Shown here piece by piece: positions 34,792 to 44,102 of a stretch of DNA of 64,000 nucleotides (positions within the stretch are counted from its first letter, which is position 1; every line of letters begins with the position of its first letter). The DNA comes from Chryseobacterium sp. T16E-39 (GTDB lineage: Bacteria > Bacteroidota > Bacteroidia > Flavobacteriales > Weeksellaceae), in NCBI RefSeq assembly GCF_002216065.1, contig NZ_CP022282.1, forward strand, positions 1,798,001-1,862,000. The letters are read 5' to 3'. Under the pieces are notes generated by a model. That model ran no database searches. It was not told the origin of the DNA and saw only the letters and a list, made by a program, of their open reading frames with translations. Made by a program: the position numbers and the translations under genes.

Positions 34792-36912
34792 ATGCATAAG
34801 AGATTTTTACCGTTTCTCCTTTTCATTTTTTTATTTCAGATTGTAAGTGCTCAAAACGAATTTATTACGATCTGGAAACCTTCAAATACCCAAGCCCCTA
34901 TCCCGTCGGGAGTTCCATCCGGTTCATCTGATCACCAGATATGGCTTCCGGTGCAAGGAGATAATTACACTGTATATTGGGAAGAAGTAGGCTATCCTTC
35001 TCACAACGCTACAATAACAAATGTAACCGCTACATTACAAACTTTAATAGATTTTGGAACTCCAATAAACCCCATTCCCCAAAATGCTACTTATCGCGTA
35101 AAAATAAGCAACGGAAACGGAAGTTTTCATAGAGTACAATTTTCAAGTGTACTTACTAATGGTATAGTGGTTGGAGACACAAAAAAAATAATTAATGTAG
35201 AACAATGGGGAACAAATATGTGGTCATCAATGGAGCGAGCTTTTGCAGGATGCAGTTCAATGGATATAACAGCTACTGATACTCCTGATTTATCTAATGT
35301 CGACAATATGAAATATATGTTTTTTAACTGTTCCGGCCTAATTGCAAATCCCGCCATTAACAACTGGAATGTTTCTAACATAATCGATATGGAAGGTGTT
35401 TTCATGGCCTGCTCATTATTCAATCAACCTCTGGGAAATTGGAATACTTCTAATGTAACGAATATGGCCTATACTTTTTTTTCAGCAACAGTTTTCAATC
35501 AGCCAATTGGAAATTGGAATACTTCCAAGGTAATACAGATGGTGGCCATGTTTAACAGTGCTGAAGCATTTAATCAGCCTATTGGAAGCTGGGATCTCTC
35601 TGAAAATAAAAGTACTGAGTTTATGTTCTCAGATGCCCATGCGTTTAATCAGCCTATTGGAAGCTGGAATATTTCCAAATTAGTTGAGACAGACCACATG
35701 TTCAGTAATGCTACAAGCTTTAATCAGGAGATTGGAAATTGGGACACCGGCAATATTACAGTTATGTCAGGAATGTTTAATGGCGCAGTAGCATTCAATC
35801 AGAGTATAGGAAACTGGAATGTAGGCAATGTAATCGATATGCGGGAAATGTTTCAGGATGCGACAAGTTTTAATCAGAACATTGGAAATTGGAATACAAG
35901 TAAGACACTGCTCATGATGGCCATGTTTAATGGCGCGAGTGCATTCAATCAAAATATAGGGAACTGGAATGTAAGTCATGTAATAAATATGAGCCAGATG
36001 TTCAAAAATACAGCAAACTTTAACCAGAATATCGGAGGTTGGAATACTGGCAGTGTTACACTCATGCCTGAAATGTTTAATGGTGCAGTGGTATTCAATC
36101 AGAATATAGGAAACTGGAATGTAAGCAATGTAACAAATATGAATCAAATGTTCCAAAATGCAACAAGCTTTAATCAGAATATCGGAAGCTGGAATACCGG
36201 CAGTGTTACACTCATGACAGAAATGTTTAATGGTGCAGTGCCATTCAACCAGAACATAGGGAACTGGAACGTAAGCAATGTAACAAATATGAATCAAATG
36301 TTCCAAAATGCAACAAGCTTTAATCAGAATATCGGAGGTTGGAATACTGGTAATGCTAAATTCTTAAACAATATGTTTAATCATGCTACAAGTTTCAACC
36401 AAAATCTGGAGCTATGGAATCTCGGCTCCTTATTATCTGCTCAAAATATATTTTTAAATTCTGGTATAAACTGTCAGAACTATAATAAAATCCTTCAAGG
36501 CTGGAGCCTAAATGCAGCTACACCTAATAATATTAATCTGGGTAATACATCTCCTCTTGTGTATTCCACCCTCCAGGCTTCTAATGCCCGAAACAACTTA
36601 ATCAATAATAAAGGATGGACGATTACTGGAGATACTTACAATACAGAATGCGCTTTATTGGCTACATCTGATCCTGTCCTTACCGGCACAAACGGGATCA
36701 GTATTTATCCAAATCCTGCCACAGACTTTATTTATATTAAAAATGTAAAAGCTCCGGGCCATTACAAAGTATTGGACACCGCAGGAAGAATTGTGATTCA
36801 GAATTTATTAAATAATGAAAAAATCGATGTAAGCTCTTTAACAAAAGGAAATTATATTTTACAAATCACTTCAAAAGATAAAACCCAAGCCATAAAATTC
36901 ATTAAAAATTAA
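34792..36912 (+). CDS. DUF285 (BspA-like) repeat protein secreted by T9SS
   Basis: 706 aa. Signal peptide (FQIVSAQ), an N-terminal 150-residue domain shared with the next gene (EFITIWKPS ... SNGNGSFHRVQFS), then about 16 tandem 25-residue DUF285 units of the form FNQ-x-IGNW-N-x-S-x-V-x-x-M-x-x-M-F-x-x-A (about residues 170-555), and a C-terminal T9SS type A sorting domain (ISIYPNPATDFIYIK ... LTKGNYILQITSKDK). DUF285 repeats form surface-exposed solenoids in Mycoplasma, lactic bacteria and Bacteroidetes, probably adhesive. The last third contains near-identical 150-bp DNA repeats. Confidence 0.9.
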   Translation: MHKRFLPFLLFIFLFQIVSAQNEFITIWKPSNTQAPIPSGVPSGSSDHQIWLPVQGDNYTVYWEEVGYPSHNATITNVTATLQTLIDFGTPINPIPQNATYRVKISNGNGSFHRVQFSSVLTNGIVVGDTKKIINVEQWGTNMWSSMERAFAGCSSMDITATDTPDLSNVDNMKYMFFNCSGLIANPAINNWNVSNIIDMEGVFMACSLFNQPLGNWNTSNVTNMAYTFFSATVFNQPIGNWNTSKVIQMVAMFNSAEAFNQPIGSWDLSENKSTEFMFSDAHAFNQPIGSWNISKLVETDHMFSNATSFNQEIGNWDTGNITVMSGMFNGAVAFNQSIGNWNVGNVIDMREMFQDATSFNQNIGNWNTSKTLLMMAMFNGASAFNQNIGNWNVSHVINMSQMFKNTANFNQNIGGWNTGSVTLMPEMFNGAVVFNQNIGNWNVSNVTNMNQMFQNATSFNQNIGSWNTGSVTLMTEMFNGAVPFNQNIGNWNVSNVTNMNQMFQNATSFNQNIGGWNTGNAKFLNNMFNHATSFNQNLELWNLGSLLSAQNIFLNSGINCQNYNKILQGWSLNAATPNNINLGNTSPLVYSTLQASNARNNLINNKGWTITGDTYNTECALLATSDPVLTGTNGISIYPNPATDFIYIKNVKAPGHYKVLDTAGRIVIQNLLNNEKIDVSSLTKGNYILQITSKDKTQAIKFIKN
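36031..36337 (+). repeat. 150-bp near-identical tandem repeats within the DUF285 gene
   Basis: Two 25-residue units form a 150-bp unit repeated at 36031-36180 and 36181-36330; the stretch 36121-36187 is identical to 36271-36337. This indicates recent internal duplication. Confidence 0.85.
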
Positions 36913-36920
36913 TTTTTAAT

Positions 36921-38675
36921 ATGTACAAAAAACTAATACCATTCATTTTTTTTCTTTTCTTTTTTCATTTCGGAAATGCTCAAAATGAATTTATCACCGT
37001 ATGGAAGCCAAGCCTTCCACGATATTCAACTGCTTACTCCGGGATACCTGTTGCTTCAACGGATCAACAAATTTGGGTCCCTGCGGTAGGAACAAACTTT
37101 CAGATCTATTGGGAAGAAATTGGTTTTCCAACAAACCATGCCACTCTCACCAATCTTAATTCTACGCATCAGGTTCTTGTAGATCTCGGAACACCCATGA
37201 ATCCTAATCCGGCAGATGCAACATACCGTCTTAAAATAAGCAATGGTAACGGAAGCTTCCATAGAATGAGATTTTCAAACTGGGATATGTTTACGAATGG
37301 AGATGGCCTTGTAGGAGATGTTCATAAAATAGTAAAACTTGAACAATGGGGAAACATTCACTGGTCCTCTATGGGACAGGCATTTCAGCTATGCAGAGAT
37401 TTCGATGTAACAGCAACTGATAGCCCTGACCTTTCTGCTGTTACTGATATGTCTAATATGTTCGCAAGTAATTTTACTTTAATCGGAAATTCTACTTTTG
37501 ATAATTGGGATACTTCTCATGTAGAAAATCTGCTAGGAACATTTTCGGGCTGTTTTGTTTTCAATCAACCAGTCGGGAGTTGGGACACCTCAAACGTTAA
37601 CATGATGGGAATAACATTTACAGCCGCAAAACAATTTAATCAGCCTTTAGCACATTGGAATACTTCTAAAGTCGTTTATATGACTGCCATGTTTAGCGGG
37701 GCTAAGGAATTTAATCAGCCTATCGGAAACTGGGATCTTTCAAGTGCGATAGACTGTGAGTTTATGTTTTCTAATGCCGAGAAGTTTAATCAACCCATTG
37801 GAAACTGGAATACCTCTAAGGTGGTTGAAATGGACCGCATGTTTAATCAGGCAAAGGCATTCAATCAGGACATCAGTAACTGGGATACTTCAAGCGCCAC
37901 TATAATGGAAGGGATGTTTGCAGGCGCATCGAATTTTAATCAAAACATTGGAAACTGGAATTTAAGTAAAGTACTCTACGTTAATGATATGTTTAATGGA
38001 GCCACACAATTTAACCAGAACATTGGAAACTGGGATGTAAGTAAAGTAATCTGGACGTATAATATGTTTAAAGATGCCAAGAATTTTAATCAGAATCTTG
38101 GAAGCTGGAATGTAGGCCTTGTAACCAACATGAATAATATGTTCAATGGAGCGACTGATTTTAATCAAAACTTAGGATCTTGGAATTTGCATTCACTGGT
38201 TTCTGCTCAGAATATGCTTTTAAATTCCGGTTTAAATTGCCAAAATTATGACAGCACCCTTTATGAATGGAATATAAATGGATCCACTCCTAATAATATT
38301 AATCTGGGGAACACATCACCATTGGTATATTCACATCCTTCTTCAGTAAGTGCGAGAAATAATCTTATCAATAATAAGATGTGGACGATTACCGGAGACA
38401 CCTACAATGGGGAATGTCAATCTTTCCTGTCCTCATCAGAGGTATTGGCTCATAACGAAATCAGTATTTACCCCAATCCGGCGACTGATTTTATTAACAT
38501 TAAGAATCTGAAAGGAAACAATAATTATAAGATTTTTGACATAAGCGGAAGAATCGTTCTCCAGAATCTGTTACATGAAGAAAAGATCGATGTAAGCTCT
38601 TTAACTAAAGGAAATTACATCTTAGTCATTACAACGAAAGATAAATCTCAATCGTTTAAGTTTATTAAAAAATAA
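36921..38675 (+). CDS. DUF285 repeat protein secreted by T9SS, paralogue of preceding gene
   Basis: 584 aa, starting 8 bp after the preceding paralogue, so co-transcribed. Same architecture: signal peptide (GNAQ), shared N-terminal domain (EFITVWKPSLPR ... NGNGSFHRMRFS), about 11 DUF285 units (for example FNQPIGNWNTSKVVEMDRMF), and a T9SS sorting domain (ISIYPNPATDFINIK ... KGNYILVITTKDKSQSFKF). It has five fewer repeats than its neighbour, and its repeats are more diverged at DNA level. Probably an adhesin-like surface solenoid. Confidence 0.9.
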   Translation: MYKKLIPFIFFLFFFHFGNAQNEFITVWKPSLPRYSTAYSGIPVASTDQQIWVPAVGTNFQIYWEEIGFPTNHATLTNLNSTHQVLVDLGTPMNPNPADATYRLKISNGNGSFHRMRFSNWDMFTNGDGLVGDVHKIVKLEQWGNIHWSSMGQAFQLCRDFDVTATDSPDLSAVTDMSNMFASNFTLIGNSTFDNWDTSHVENLLGTFSGCFVFNQPVGSWDTSNVNMMGITFTAAKQFNQPLAHWNTSKVVYMTAMFSGAKEFNQPIGNWDLSSAIDCEFMFSNAEKFNQPIGNWNTSKVVEMDRMFNQAKAFNQDISNWDTSSATIMEGMFAGASNFNQNIGNWNLSKVLYVNDMFNGATQFNQNIGNWDVSKVIWTYNMFKDAKNFNQNLGSWNVGLVTNMNNMFNGATDFNQNLGSWNLHSLVSAQNMLLNSGLNCQNYDSTLYEWNINGSTPNNINLGNTSPLVYSHPSSVSARNNLINNKMWTITGDTYNGECQSFLSSSEVLAHNEISIYPNPATDFINIKNLKGNNNYKIFDISGRIVLQNLLHEEKIDVSSLTKGNYILVITTKDKSQSFKFIKK

Positions 38676-38678
38676 AAT

Positions 38679-38712
38679 AAAAGCCTCACGTAAAATAGTG
38701 AGGCTTTTTTTA
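38679..38712. terminator. terminator between DUF285 pair and purE
   Basis: Perfect 11-bp stem AAAAGCCTCAC / GTGAGGCTTTT followed by a T-run; convergent genes on both sides. Confidence 0.9.
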
Positions 38713-38731
38713 TGATGATTTCTTTATCTCT

Positions 38732-39235
38732 TTATCTATCGTATTGATTAGGATGTTGTGCTTTAATGTCATCAACAGTTCCTAATACTTTATCTTTTAA
38801 AGAATCCTGATATGTCTGCAGTTTTTCCGCAATCTGCTCATTTCCGCTTCCTAATATTTTAGCAGCAAGAATTCCGGCATTTAAAGCTCCGTTTAAAGCT
38901 ACTGTAGCAACAGGAATTCCTCCCGGCATCTGAAGAATTGATAGTACAGAATCCCATCCGTCAATTGAATTACTGGACAGAATAGGAACTCCGATTACAG
39001 GAAGTGTTGTACAACTTGCAACCATCCCGGGAAGATGAGCAGCTCCTCCAGCTCCTGCAATAATAACTTTCAACCCTCTTTCTTTTGCTGTTTTTGCATA
39101 ATCAAACATCCTTTCCGGTGTTCTGTGTGCTGATACCACCGTAAGTTCGTAAGGGATTTCCAGCGTTTTCAAAAAATTTGCAGCTTGTTCCATAATTGGC
39201 AAGTCACTTTGACTTCCCATAATAATTCCTACCAT
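38732..39235 (-). CDS. purE: 5-(carboxyamino)imidazole ribonucleotide mutase
   Basis: 167 aa from ATG 39235 (a TTG two codons earlier is less likely). Converts N5-CAIR to CAIR in purine synthesis. Class I PurE marks: [37 protein letters not shown] and [15 protein letters not shown]. The partner purK lies 5 kb away on the same strand rather than adjacent. Perfect TATCTTTG box at plus coordinates 39255-39262 gives a leader of about 15 nt. Confidence 0.97.
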   Translation of the reverse strand: MVGIIMGSQSDLPIMEQAANFLKTLEIPYELTVVSAHRTPERMFDYAKTAKERGLKVIIAGAGGAAHLPGMVASCTTLPVIGVPILSSNSIDGWDSVLSILQMPGGIPVATVALNGALNAGILAAKILGSGNEQIAEKLQTYQDSLKDKVLGTVDDIKAQHPNQYDR

Positions 39236-39487
39236 CTTCAATATATTAGATTTTCAAAGATAAAAATTAAAATCTGTTTTTTAAAATCGTCTCTTTTTTA
39301 CCACAACAAAATCATATAAAGTGATAACCATAAATACATATAAAGGAATGATCAATCACAAGAATTGTTTTTAGTATTGGTATATCAGTTCTCCGCGAAT
39401 GATTTTCTGAACAATATTAAATGACAAGAAATTAAACCTAAAATTATACTTAAATAAGATATATTTGCATAGTATTTCACTTACATT

Positions 39488-40384
39488 TTGAAAGATTATA
39501 AACTTACTTTCGCTATTCTCACAGTTGCTATTGTCTGGGGAACGACTTTTTTATCGATTCGGGTAGCAGTACAAACTATTCCGGCATGGTTTGTAGCCGG
39601 AATTAGGCAATCTCTTGCAGCTTTGATCATGCTTGTCATTCTTTTATACAGAAAAGAACTGCAATGGATCGGATGGAAAAATCTGAAATATCAGATTGTT
39701 TTCTCTTCGCTTATGCTGATCATAGCCAACGGAATGACTACCGTGGCAGAGGAAACAGTGACCAGCAGCCTGGCTTCACTTATCAGCGCCTGCTCTCCTA
39801 TTTTGGTTTTTCTTGGGAGTGTAGCGGTTGGGATACAAAAATTTAGTATTAGGGCTGTCATAGGAATTTTAATGTCTTTCGGTGGGGTCCTTTTTATATT
39901 TTGGGATGGGATAAAAGATTTAGCAAATCCGGATTATGCTATGGGAATTATTTTTCTTCTTGTTGCCATCGCAGGTTGGGCGTCGGGGACCATTTTCACC
40001 AAAAAGCTGAATATACAAAGTGGAAATATAACATTGAACCTCTTATACCAGTTTGCCTTCGCCGGAATTGTTCAGATCATTTTTGCCTTTTTATTTTCTG
40101 AAGATTACAACTTTGAAAATTGGAGCTTCAGGAGTATTTCAGCGATGCTTTACCTCGCTGTTTTTGGTTCTGTAGCTGCCTTTTTCGCTTATCATTACGC
40201 TCTGACAAAAATCTCACCAGTCCAGGTTTCTATTCTGGCCTATATCAATACAATTATCTCCATTTTCTTAAGCTGGTTGATTCTTGGCGAAAGTATTTCA
40301 GTTAAATTTATCCTTGCGGCCGTACTGATCATTCTGGGAGTTTTCACGATCAATTACAATCCCGCCATGTTTAAAAAACAATAG
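39488..40384 (+). CDS. DMT-superfamily transporter (EamA)
   Basis: 298 aa, ten predicted helices in two EamA halves (AIVWGTTFLSIRVAVQTIPAWFVAGIRQ; IIFLLVAIAGWASGTIFTKK). Probably exports metabolites or amino acids. No ATG is available near the N-terminus; TTG 39488 followed by AAAGATTATAAA is the likely start. Promoter TATATTTG at 39460-39467. Confidence 0.9.
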   Translation: MKDYKLTFAILTVAIVWGTTFLSIRVAVQTIPAWFVAGIRQSLAALIMLVILLYRKELQWIGWKNLKYQIVFSSLMLIIANGMTTVAEETVTSSLASLISACSPILVFLGSVAVGIQKFSIRAVIGILMSFGGVLFIFWDGIKDLANPDYAMGIIFLLVAIAGWASGTIFTKKLNIQSGNITLNLLYQFAFAGIVQIIFAFLFSEDYNFENWSFRSISAMLYLAVFGSVAAFFAYHYALTKISPVQVSILAYINTIISIFLSWLILGESISVKFILAAVLIILGVFTINYNPAMFKKQ

Positions 40385-40564
40385 ATTAAGCAAATAATCG
40401 ACCGTAGGCATCAAACGTTCTCATACCGGCTTTTGATCGTATTTACATCGAAGATACTGTAACCTGAATTCAAGTTATTTATGGCGGAGCAAGCTTCTAT
40501 TTCTCCATTTCATGCCTCTTTTTTGTTTTTTTTTGCCTATCTTGTTTAGATCAATTCCGATCGT

Positions 40565-41131
40565 ATGCTAAAAAACACCTTGCTGATTTTATTTATTTCC
40601 CCATTCCTTTTGCTGAGCTGTGACAATCGTCAAAAGGAAAAAAAGCTGCTTGAAAGAGAACAACAGCTTCTTGAAAAGGAAAAGCTCTTTGCCCATAAAG
40701 AATCTGAATATCAGGCTTTGATTAAAATGAGAGACAGCATATTCTCAAAGAAAGATTCTATCCAAATAATGAAATGGCCAACAGAAATTTCCGGATCATG
40801 GAATGGCAAGGTCATTTGTATCGAATCCAATTGCAGCGATTATGTTGTCGGCGATCAACGAAACGACACTTGGGAGTTCGATAGTGATTCTATCCAGCTG
40901 GTCACTAAAATAATAAGCAACAGCAATCTTATAAGATTATATTCGGGAAGGTTTGAGAACAATGAAATTAAATTAAATTTCAAAACAGATTCTACAGCCA
41001 AAAAGAAAGTAGATATGAATATTCTGCTTAACGATATTTCTGATACCAAAATCAGAGGTACCAGGACAGTGATGACAGACAATAATTGTACTGCAAAATT
41101 CTCTGTTGAATTAACACGTTCGTCCAAATAA
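40565..41131 (+). CDS. lipoprotein with coiled coil, function unknown
   Basis: 188 aa. Lipobox FLLLSC (Cys19), then a charged coiled-coil segment rich in Glu/Lys/Leu (residues 22-60, LLEREQQLLEKEK), then a small beta-rich domain starting WPTEISGSWNGKVICIESNC with paired cysteines, similar to flavobacterial domains that follow similar helical stalks. Nine bp upstream of the cation:proton antiporter gene, so probably co-transcribed. Confidence 0.78.
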   Translation: MLKNTLLILFISPFLLLSCDNRQKEKKLLEREQQLLEKEKLFAHKESEYQALIKMRDSIFSKKDSIQIMKWPTEISGSWNGKVICIESNCSDYVVGDQRNDTWEFDSDSIQLVTKIISNSNLIRLYSGRFENNEIKLNFKTDSTAKKKVDMNILLNDISDTKIRGTRTVMTDNNCTAKFSVELTRSSK

Positions 41132-41140
41132 AACACATTT

Positions 41141-43264
41141 ATGATTTTACTGAGCATACACAACCTAAGTTTCCCAATTGAGGATCCTGTATTAAAATTC
41201 TTATTGGTTTTAATCATCATTCTTGCTGCTCCGCTTCTGCTTAACAAAATTAAAGTTCCCCATTTATTAGGACTTATTATTGCAGGTGCTGTCATCGGCC
41301 CCAACGGATTCAACCTTCTAGCCAGAGACAGCAGCATTGTGGTCACAGGAACAACAGGATTACTTTATATTATGTTTTTAGCAGGGCTGGAAATAGATAT
41401 GGGTGATTTTAAGAAGAACAAATGGAAAAGCCTCATATTTGGTATTTATACATTTACCGTCCCTTTTATATTAGGTTTTATTGGCGCTTATTATCTTCTG
41501 CATTTTTCATTACTTACCTCTATTCTTTTTGCCAGTCTTTTTTCTTCCCACACTCTTATTGCTTACCCTTTGGTCAGCAAGCTGGGAATTGCTAAAAATC
41601 TGGCTGTAAACATTACTGTTGGAGGAACTATGATTACCGATGTGCTGGCTTTATTGGTTCTTGCTATCATTGTAGGAATGTCCCAGGGTGATGTCGGACC
41701 GGAATTCTGGGTCAAACTTTCGGTTTCATTTATTATTTTCAGCCTCATCGTCCTGTTGATATTTCCCATTATCGGAAGGTGGTTCTTTAAAAAAGTGGAG
41801 GATAAAATCTCACAATATATTTTTGTACTCGTGATGATCTATCTGGCAGCACTTTTAGCTGAACTTGCAGGAATGGAGGCCATCATAGGAGCTTTCTTTG
41901 CCGGACTTGCATTGAATAGACTTATTCCGCACACTTCTTCACTGATGAACAGGGTAGAATTTGTAGGAAACGCCATATTTATCCCTTTCTTTTTGATCAG
42001 TGTAGGAATGCTGATTGATTTCAAAGTATTTTTTAAAAGTATGGAAACCCTTGAAGTAGCGGCCATCATGCTGGTAGCTTCTATCGGTGGAAAATACCTG
42101 TCGGCAGTAATGACCCAAAAAACTTTTCGTCTTTCCAAAGAGGAAGGGAAGCTTATTTTTGGTTTAAGTTCTGCTTCTGCAGCGGCTACCCTAGCTTCAG
42201 TAATGGTCGGTTATAATATTATTGTATCAGAGACAGAAACAGGGGAGCCGGTAAGGCTACTTAATGAACATGTACTGAATGGAAGTATATTGCTTATTCT
42301 AATTTCATGTACCATCTCCTCATTTGTATCCATGTCCAGTGCTCAGAAAATTGCAGAAACCGATAATGAAGATACCGTATCAGGAAACAGTCATGAAGAA
42401 GAGAACCTGCTTCTGGCAATCAACCATCAGGAAACAGTGGAAAGAATGGTCAATCTGGGCATTCTGATAAAGGCACAGTCTAATATTGAGAACTTTTTCG
42501 CTCTCAATGTAATCAATGAGGATAAAAACGAATCTTCTGTAAAAAATGCTGAAAAATTACTCCATCAGGCCACTGATACTGCGGCGGCGGCTGATGTTCA
42601 ATTACAGCCCCTTAAAAGATATGACAACGATGTGGTAAATGGCGTAAGCAATGTTATCAAGGAACAGAACATAACTGATCTTATCATTGGACTTGAAGAT
42701 GAAAAAGGATTTTCCCCCTCTTTTGTTTATAACCTTTACAATGGATATTTACAGAATGACGACGTGAATGTCTTAGTATATCATGCTGCACAGCCCATTT
42801 CCACCATTAAGAAATATGCAGTAATGATTCCTGAAAATTCAGATAAAGAAGCCGGTTTTTTCCATGCTCTTTTACGCGTGTGGAACATGGCCAGAAATTC
42901 AGGAGCAACAATGACGTTTTATGCCCCTGAAAATATCATTGACATCTTACAAAGAATCATCAAAAAAGCCAATATTGAAGCTGAGTTTATTATCATGAGT
43001 ACATGGCGTGACGGAGAAAAAACAGCAGCTCAGCTAAAAAATGATGAAGCTCTTATTGTATTCATGGCAAAAAGAGGTATGGTTTCCTACATTCCACAAA
43101 TGCGGTTAATGCCTGAACTCCTCAACCGGAATTTAAAAGAGAACAATTATCTCCTCATTTTCCCTTTTTCAGAATATGATAAAAACGATTCTGAAAAGAG
43201 ATCTGTTGGAAATCACAGGGACTTTATAGAAATCGGAAACGTTATTCAGAAAATTTTCAAGTAA
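41141..43264 (+). CDS. CPA2-family cation:proton antiporter with C-terminal USP-like domain
   Basis: 707 aa. Residues 15-405 carry about 12 helices of the Kef/NapA type: LGLIIAGAVIGPNGF, FLAGLEIDMGDFKK, TDVLALLVLAIIVG and FFAGLALNRLIP. Residues 415-707 form a cytoplasmic region with two universal-stress-protein-like halves (ENLLLAINHQETVERMV; VMIPENSDKEAGFFHALLRVW). Likely Na+ or K+/H+ exchange in pH or ion homeostasis; the ion is not readable from sequence. Confidence 0.92.
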   Translation: MILLSIHNLSFPIEDPVLKFLLVLIIILAAPLLLNKIKVPHLLGLIIAGAVIGPNGFNLLARDSSIVVTGTTGLLYIMFLAGLEIDMGDFKKNKWKSLIFGIYTFTVPFILGFIGAYYLLHFSLLTSILFASLFSSHTLIAYPLVSKLGIAKNLAVNITVGGTMITDVLALLVLAIIVGMSQGDVGPEFWVKLSVSFIIFSLIVLLIFPIIGRWFFKKVEDKISQYIFVLVMIYLAALLAELAGMEAIIGAFFAGLALNRLIPHTSSLMNRVEFVGNAIFIPFFLISVGMLIDFKVFFKSMETLEVAAIMLVASIGGKYLSAVMTQKTFRLSKEEGKLIFGLSSASAAATLASVMVGYNIIVSETETGEPVRLLNEHVLNGSILLILISCTISSFVSMSSAQKIAETDNEDTVSGNSHEEENLLLAINHQETVERMVNLGILIKAQSNIENFFALNVINEDKNESSVKNAEKLLHQATDTAAAADVQLQPLKRYDNDVVNGVSNVIKEQNITDLIIGLEDEKGFSPSFVYNLYNGYLQNDDVNVLVYHAAQPISTIKKYAVMIPENSDKEAGFFHALLRVWNMARNSGATMTFYAPENIIDILQRIIKKANIEAEFIIMSTWRDGEKTAAQLKNDEALIVFMAKRGMVSYIPQMRLMPELLNRNLKENNYLLIFPFSEYDKNDSEKRSVGNHRDFIEIGNVIQKIFK

Positions 43265-43427
43265 CAAGTACTGATTATCAGAATAATTTCAACCAATATC
43301 GGATTTCCTTATTTGTTTATTTTCAGTACTTTAGACTATAGTAATATTCAGGATTGATTATTATGAAAACAGAAAACGGACCCGCCGAACACCGTACGTC
43401 AAAGTAGGCAACAAAATACTTTCAATT

Positions 43428-44060
43428 ATGCCAAATCTATTAAAATCATTCAGGAACTCAGTCAAACACTGGTATATTCCATTAATATTGGGAATCCTTT
43501 TTATCGGATGTGGAATCTATGTATTTTCATCACCGCTTGAAACCTATTTAACGCTATCACTTCTTTTTAGTGTTTCTTTTATAGTCTCGGGAATCTTTGA
43601 TATATTCTTTTCCATCAATAATGCTAAAGTATTAAATGGGTGGGGATTATATCTTGTCACAGGATTGCTTTCTCTTATTATGGGAATTTATCTTGTTTCT
43701 TACCCTCAGATCTCAATGACCATTCTTCCGTTCATCGTAGGATTTACAGTAATGTTTCGCTCTTTTCAGCTTTTGGGTATCTCATTTGATTTAAAAGATG
43801 CTCATGTACTCAGATGGGGTAATCTCGCTATCTTCAGTATTTTGGGTATTATTTTATCGTTTATGCTTTTAGCCAACCCTATATTTTCAGGAATGTCCCT
43901 TGTTGTACTTACCGGCTTATCATTTATTTTCGTTGGAGTAGCTTCAGTCATTTTAGCTTTCAATCTTAAGAAAATAAAAGATTATCCCAGTAAACTGGGT
44001 AGTGAACTAAAGGACAAAATAGAAAGTCTTCACCATGAACTCAACGATAAAATGAAGTAA
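43428..44060 (+). CDS. HdeD-family (DUF308) membrane protein
   Basis: 210 aa, six hydrophobic segments in three pairs (WYIPLILGILFIGCGIYVF; WGLYLVTGLLSLIMGIYLV; WGNLAIFSILGIILSFMLL), the HdeD pattern, with a charged C-terminal tail. HdeD is an acid-stress membrane protein in enterobacteria; here function is unknown. A 14-codon open frame lies upstream (43363-43407). Confidence 0.85.
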   Translation: MPNLLKSFRNSVKHWYIPLILGILFIGCGIYVFSSPLETYLTLSLLFSVSFIVSGIFDIFFSINNAKVLNGWGLYLVTGLLSLIMGIYLVSYPQISMTILPFIVGFTVMFRSFQLLGISFDLKDAHVLRWGNLAIFSILGIILSFMLLANPIFSGMSLVVLTGLSFIFVGVASVILAFNLKKIKDYPSKLGSELKDKIESLHHELNDKMK

Positions 44061-44072
44061 AATTGACAATAA

Positions 44073-44099
44073 AAAAGACTGCTTTTCAGCAGTCTTTTT
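44073..44099. terminator. terminator between hdeD-like gene and purK
   Basis: Stem AAAAGACTGCT / AGCAGTCTTTT with a short TTTC loop, T-rich on both strands; convergent genes. Confidence 0.9.
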
Positions 44100-44102
44100 A
44101 TA

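Noticed and set aside
35767..36306. 179-codon minus-strand frame inside the DUF285 gene
   Set aside because: It is the antisense of the periodic repeats; repeated composition keeps the frame open. The sense product has signal peptide and sorting domain.
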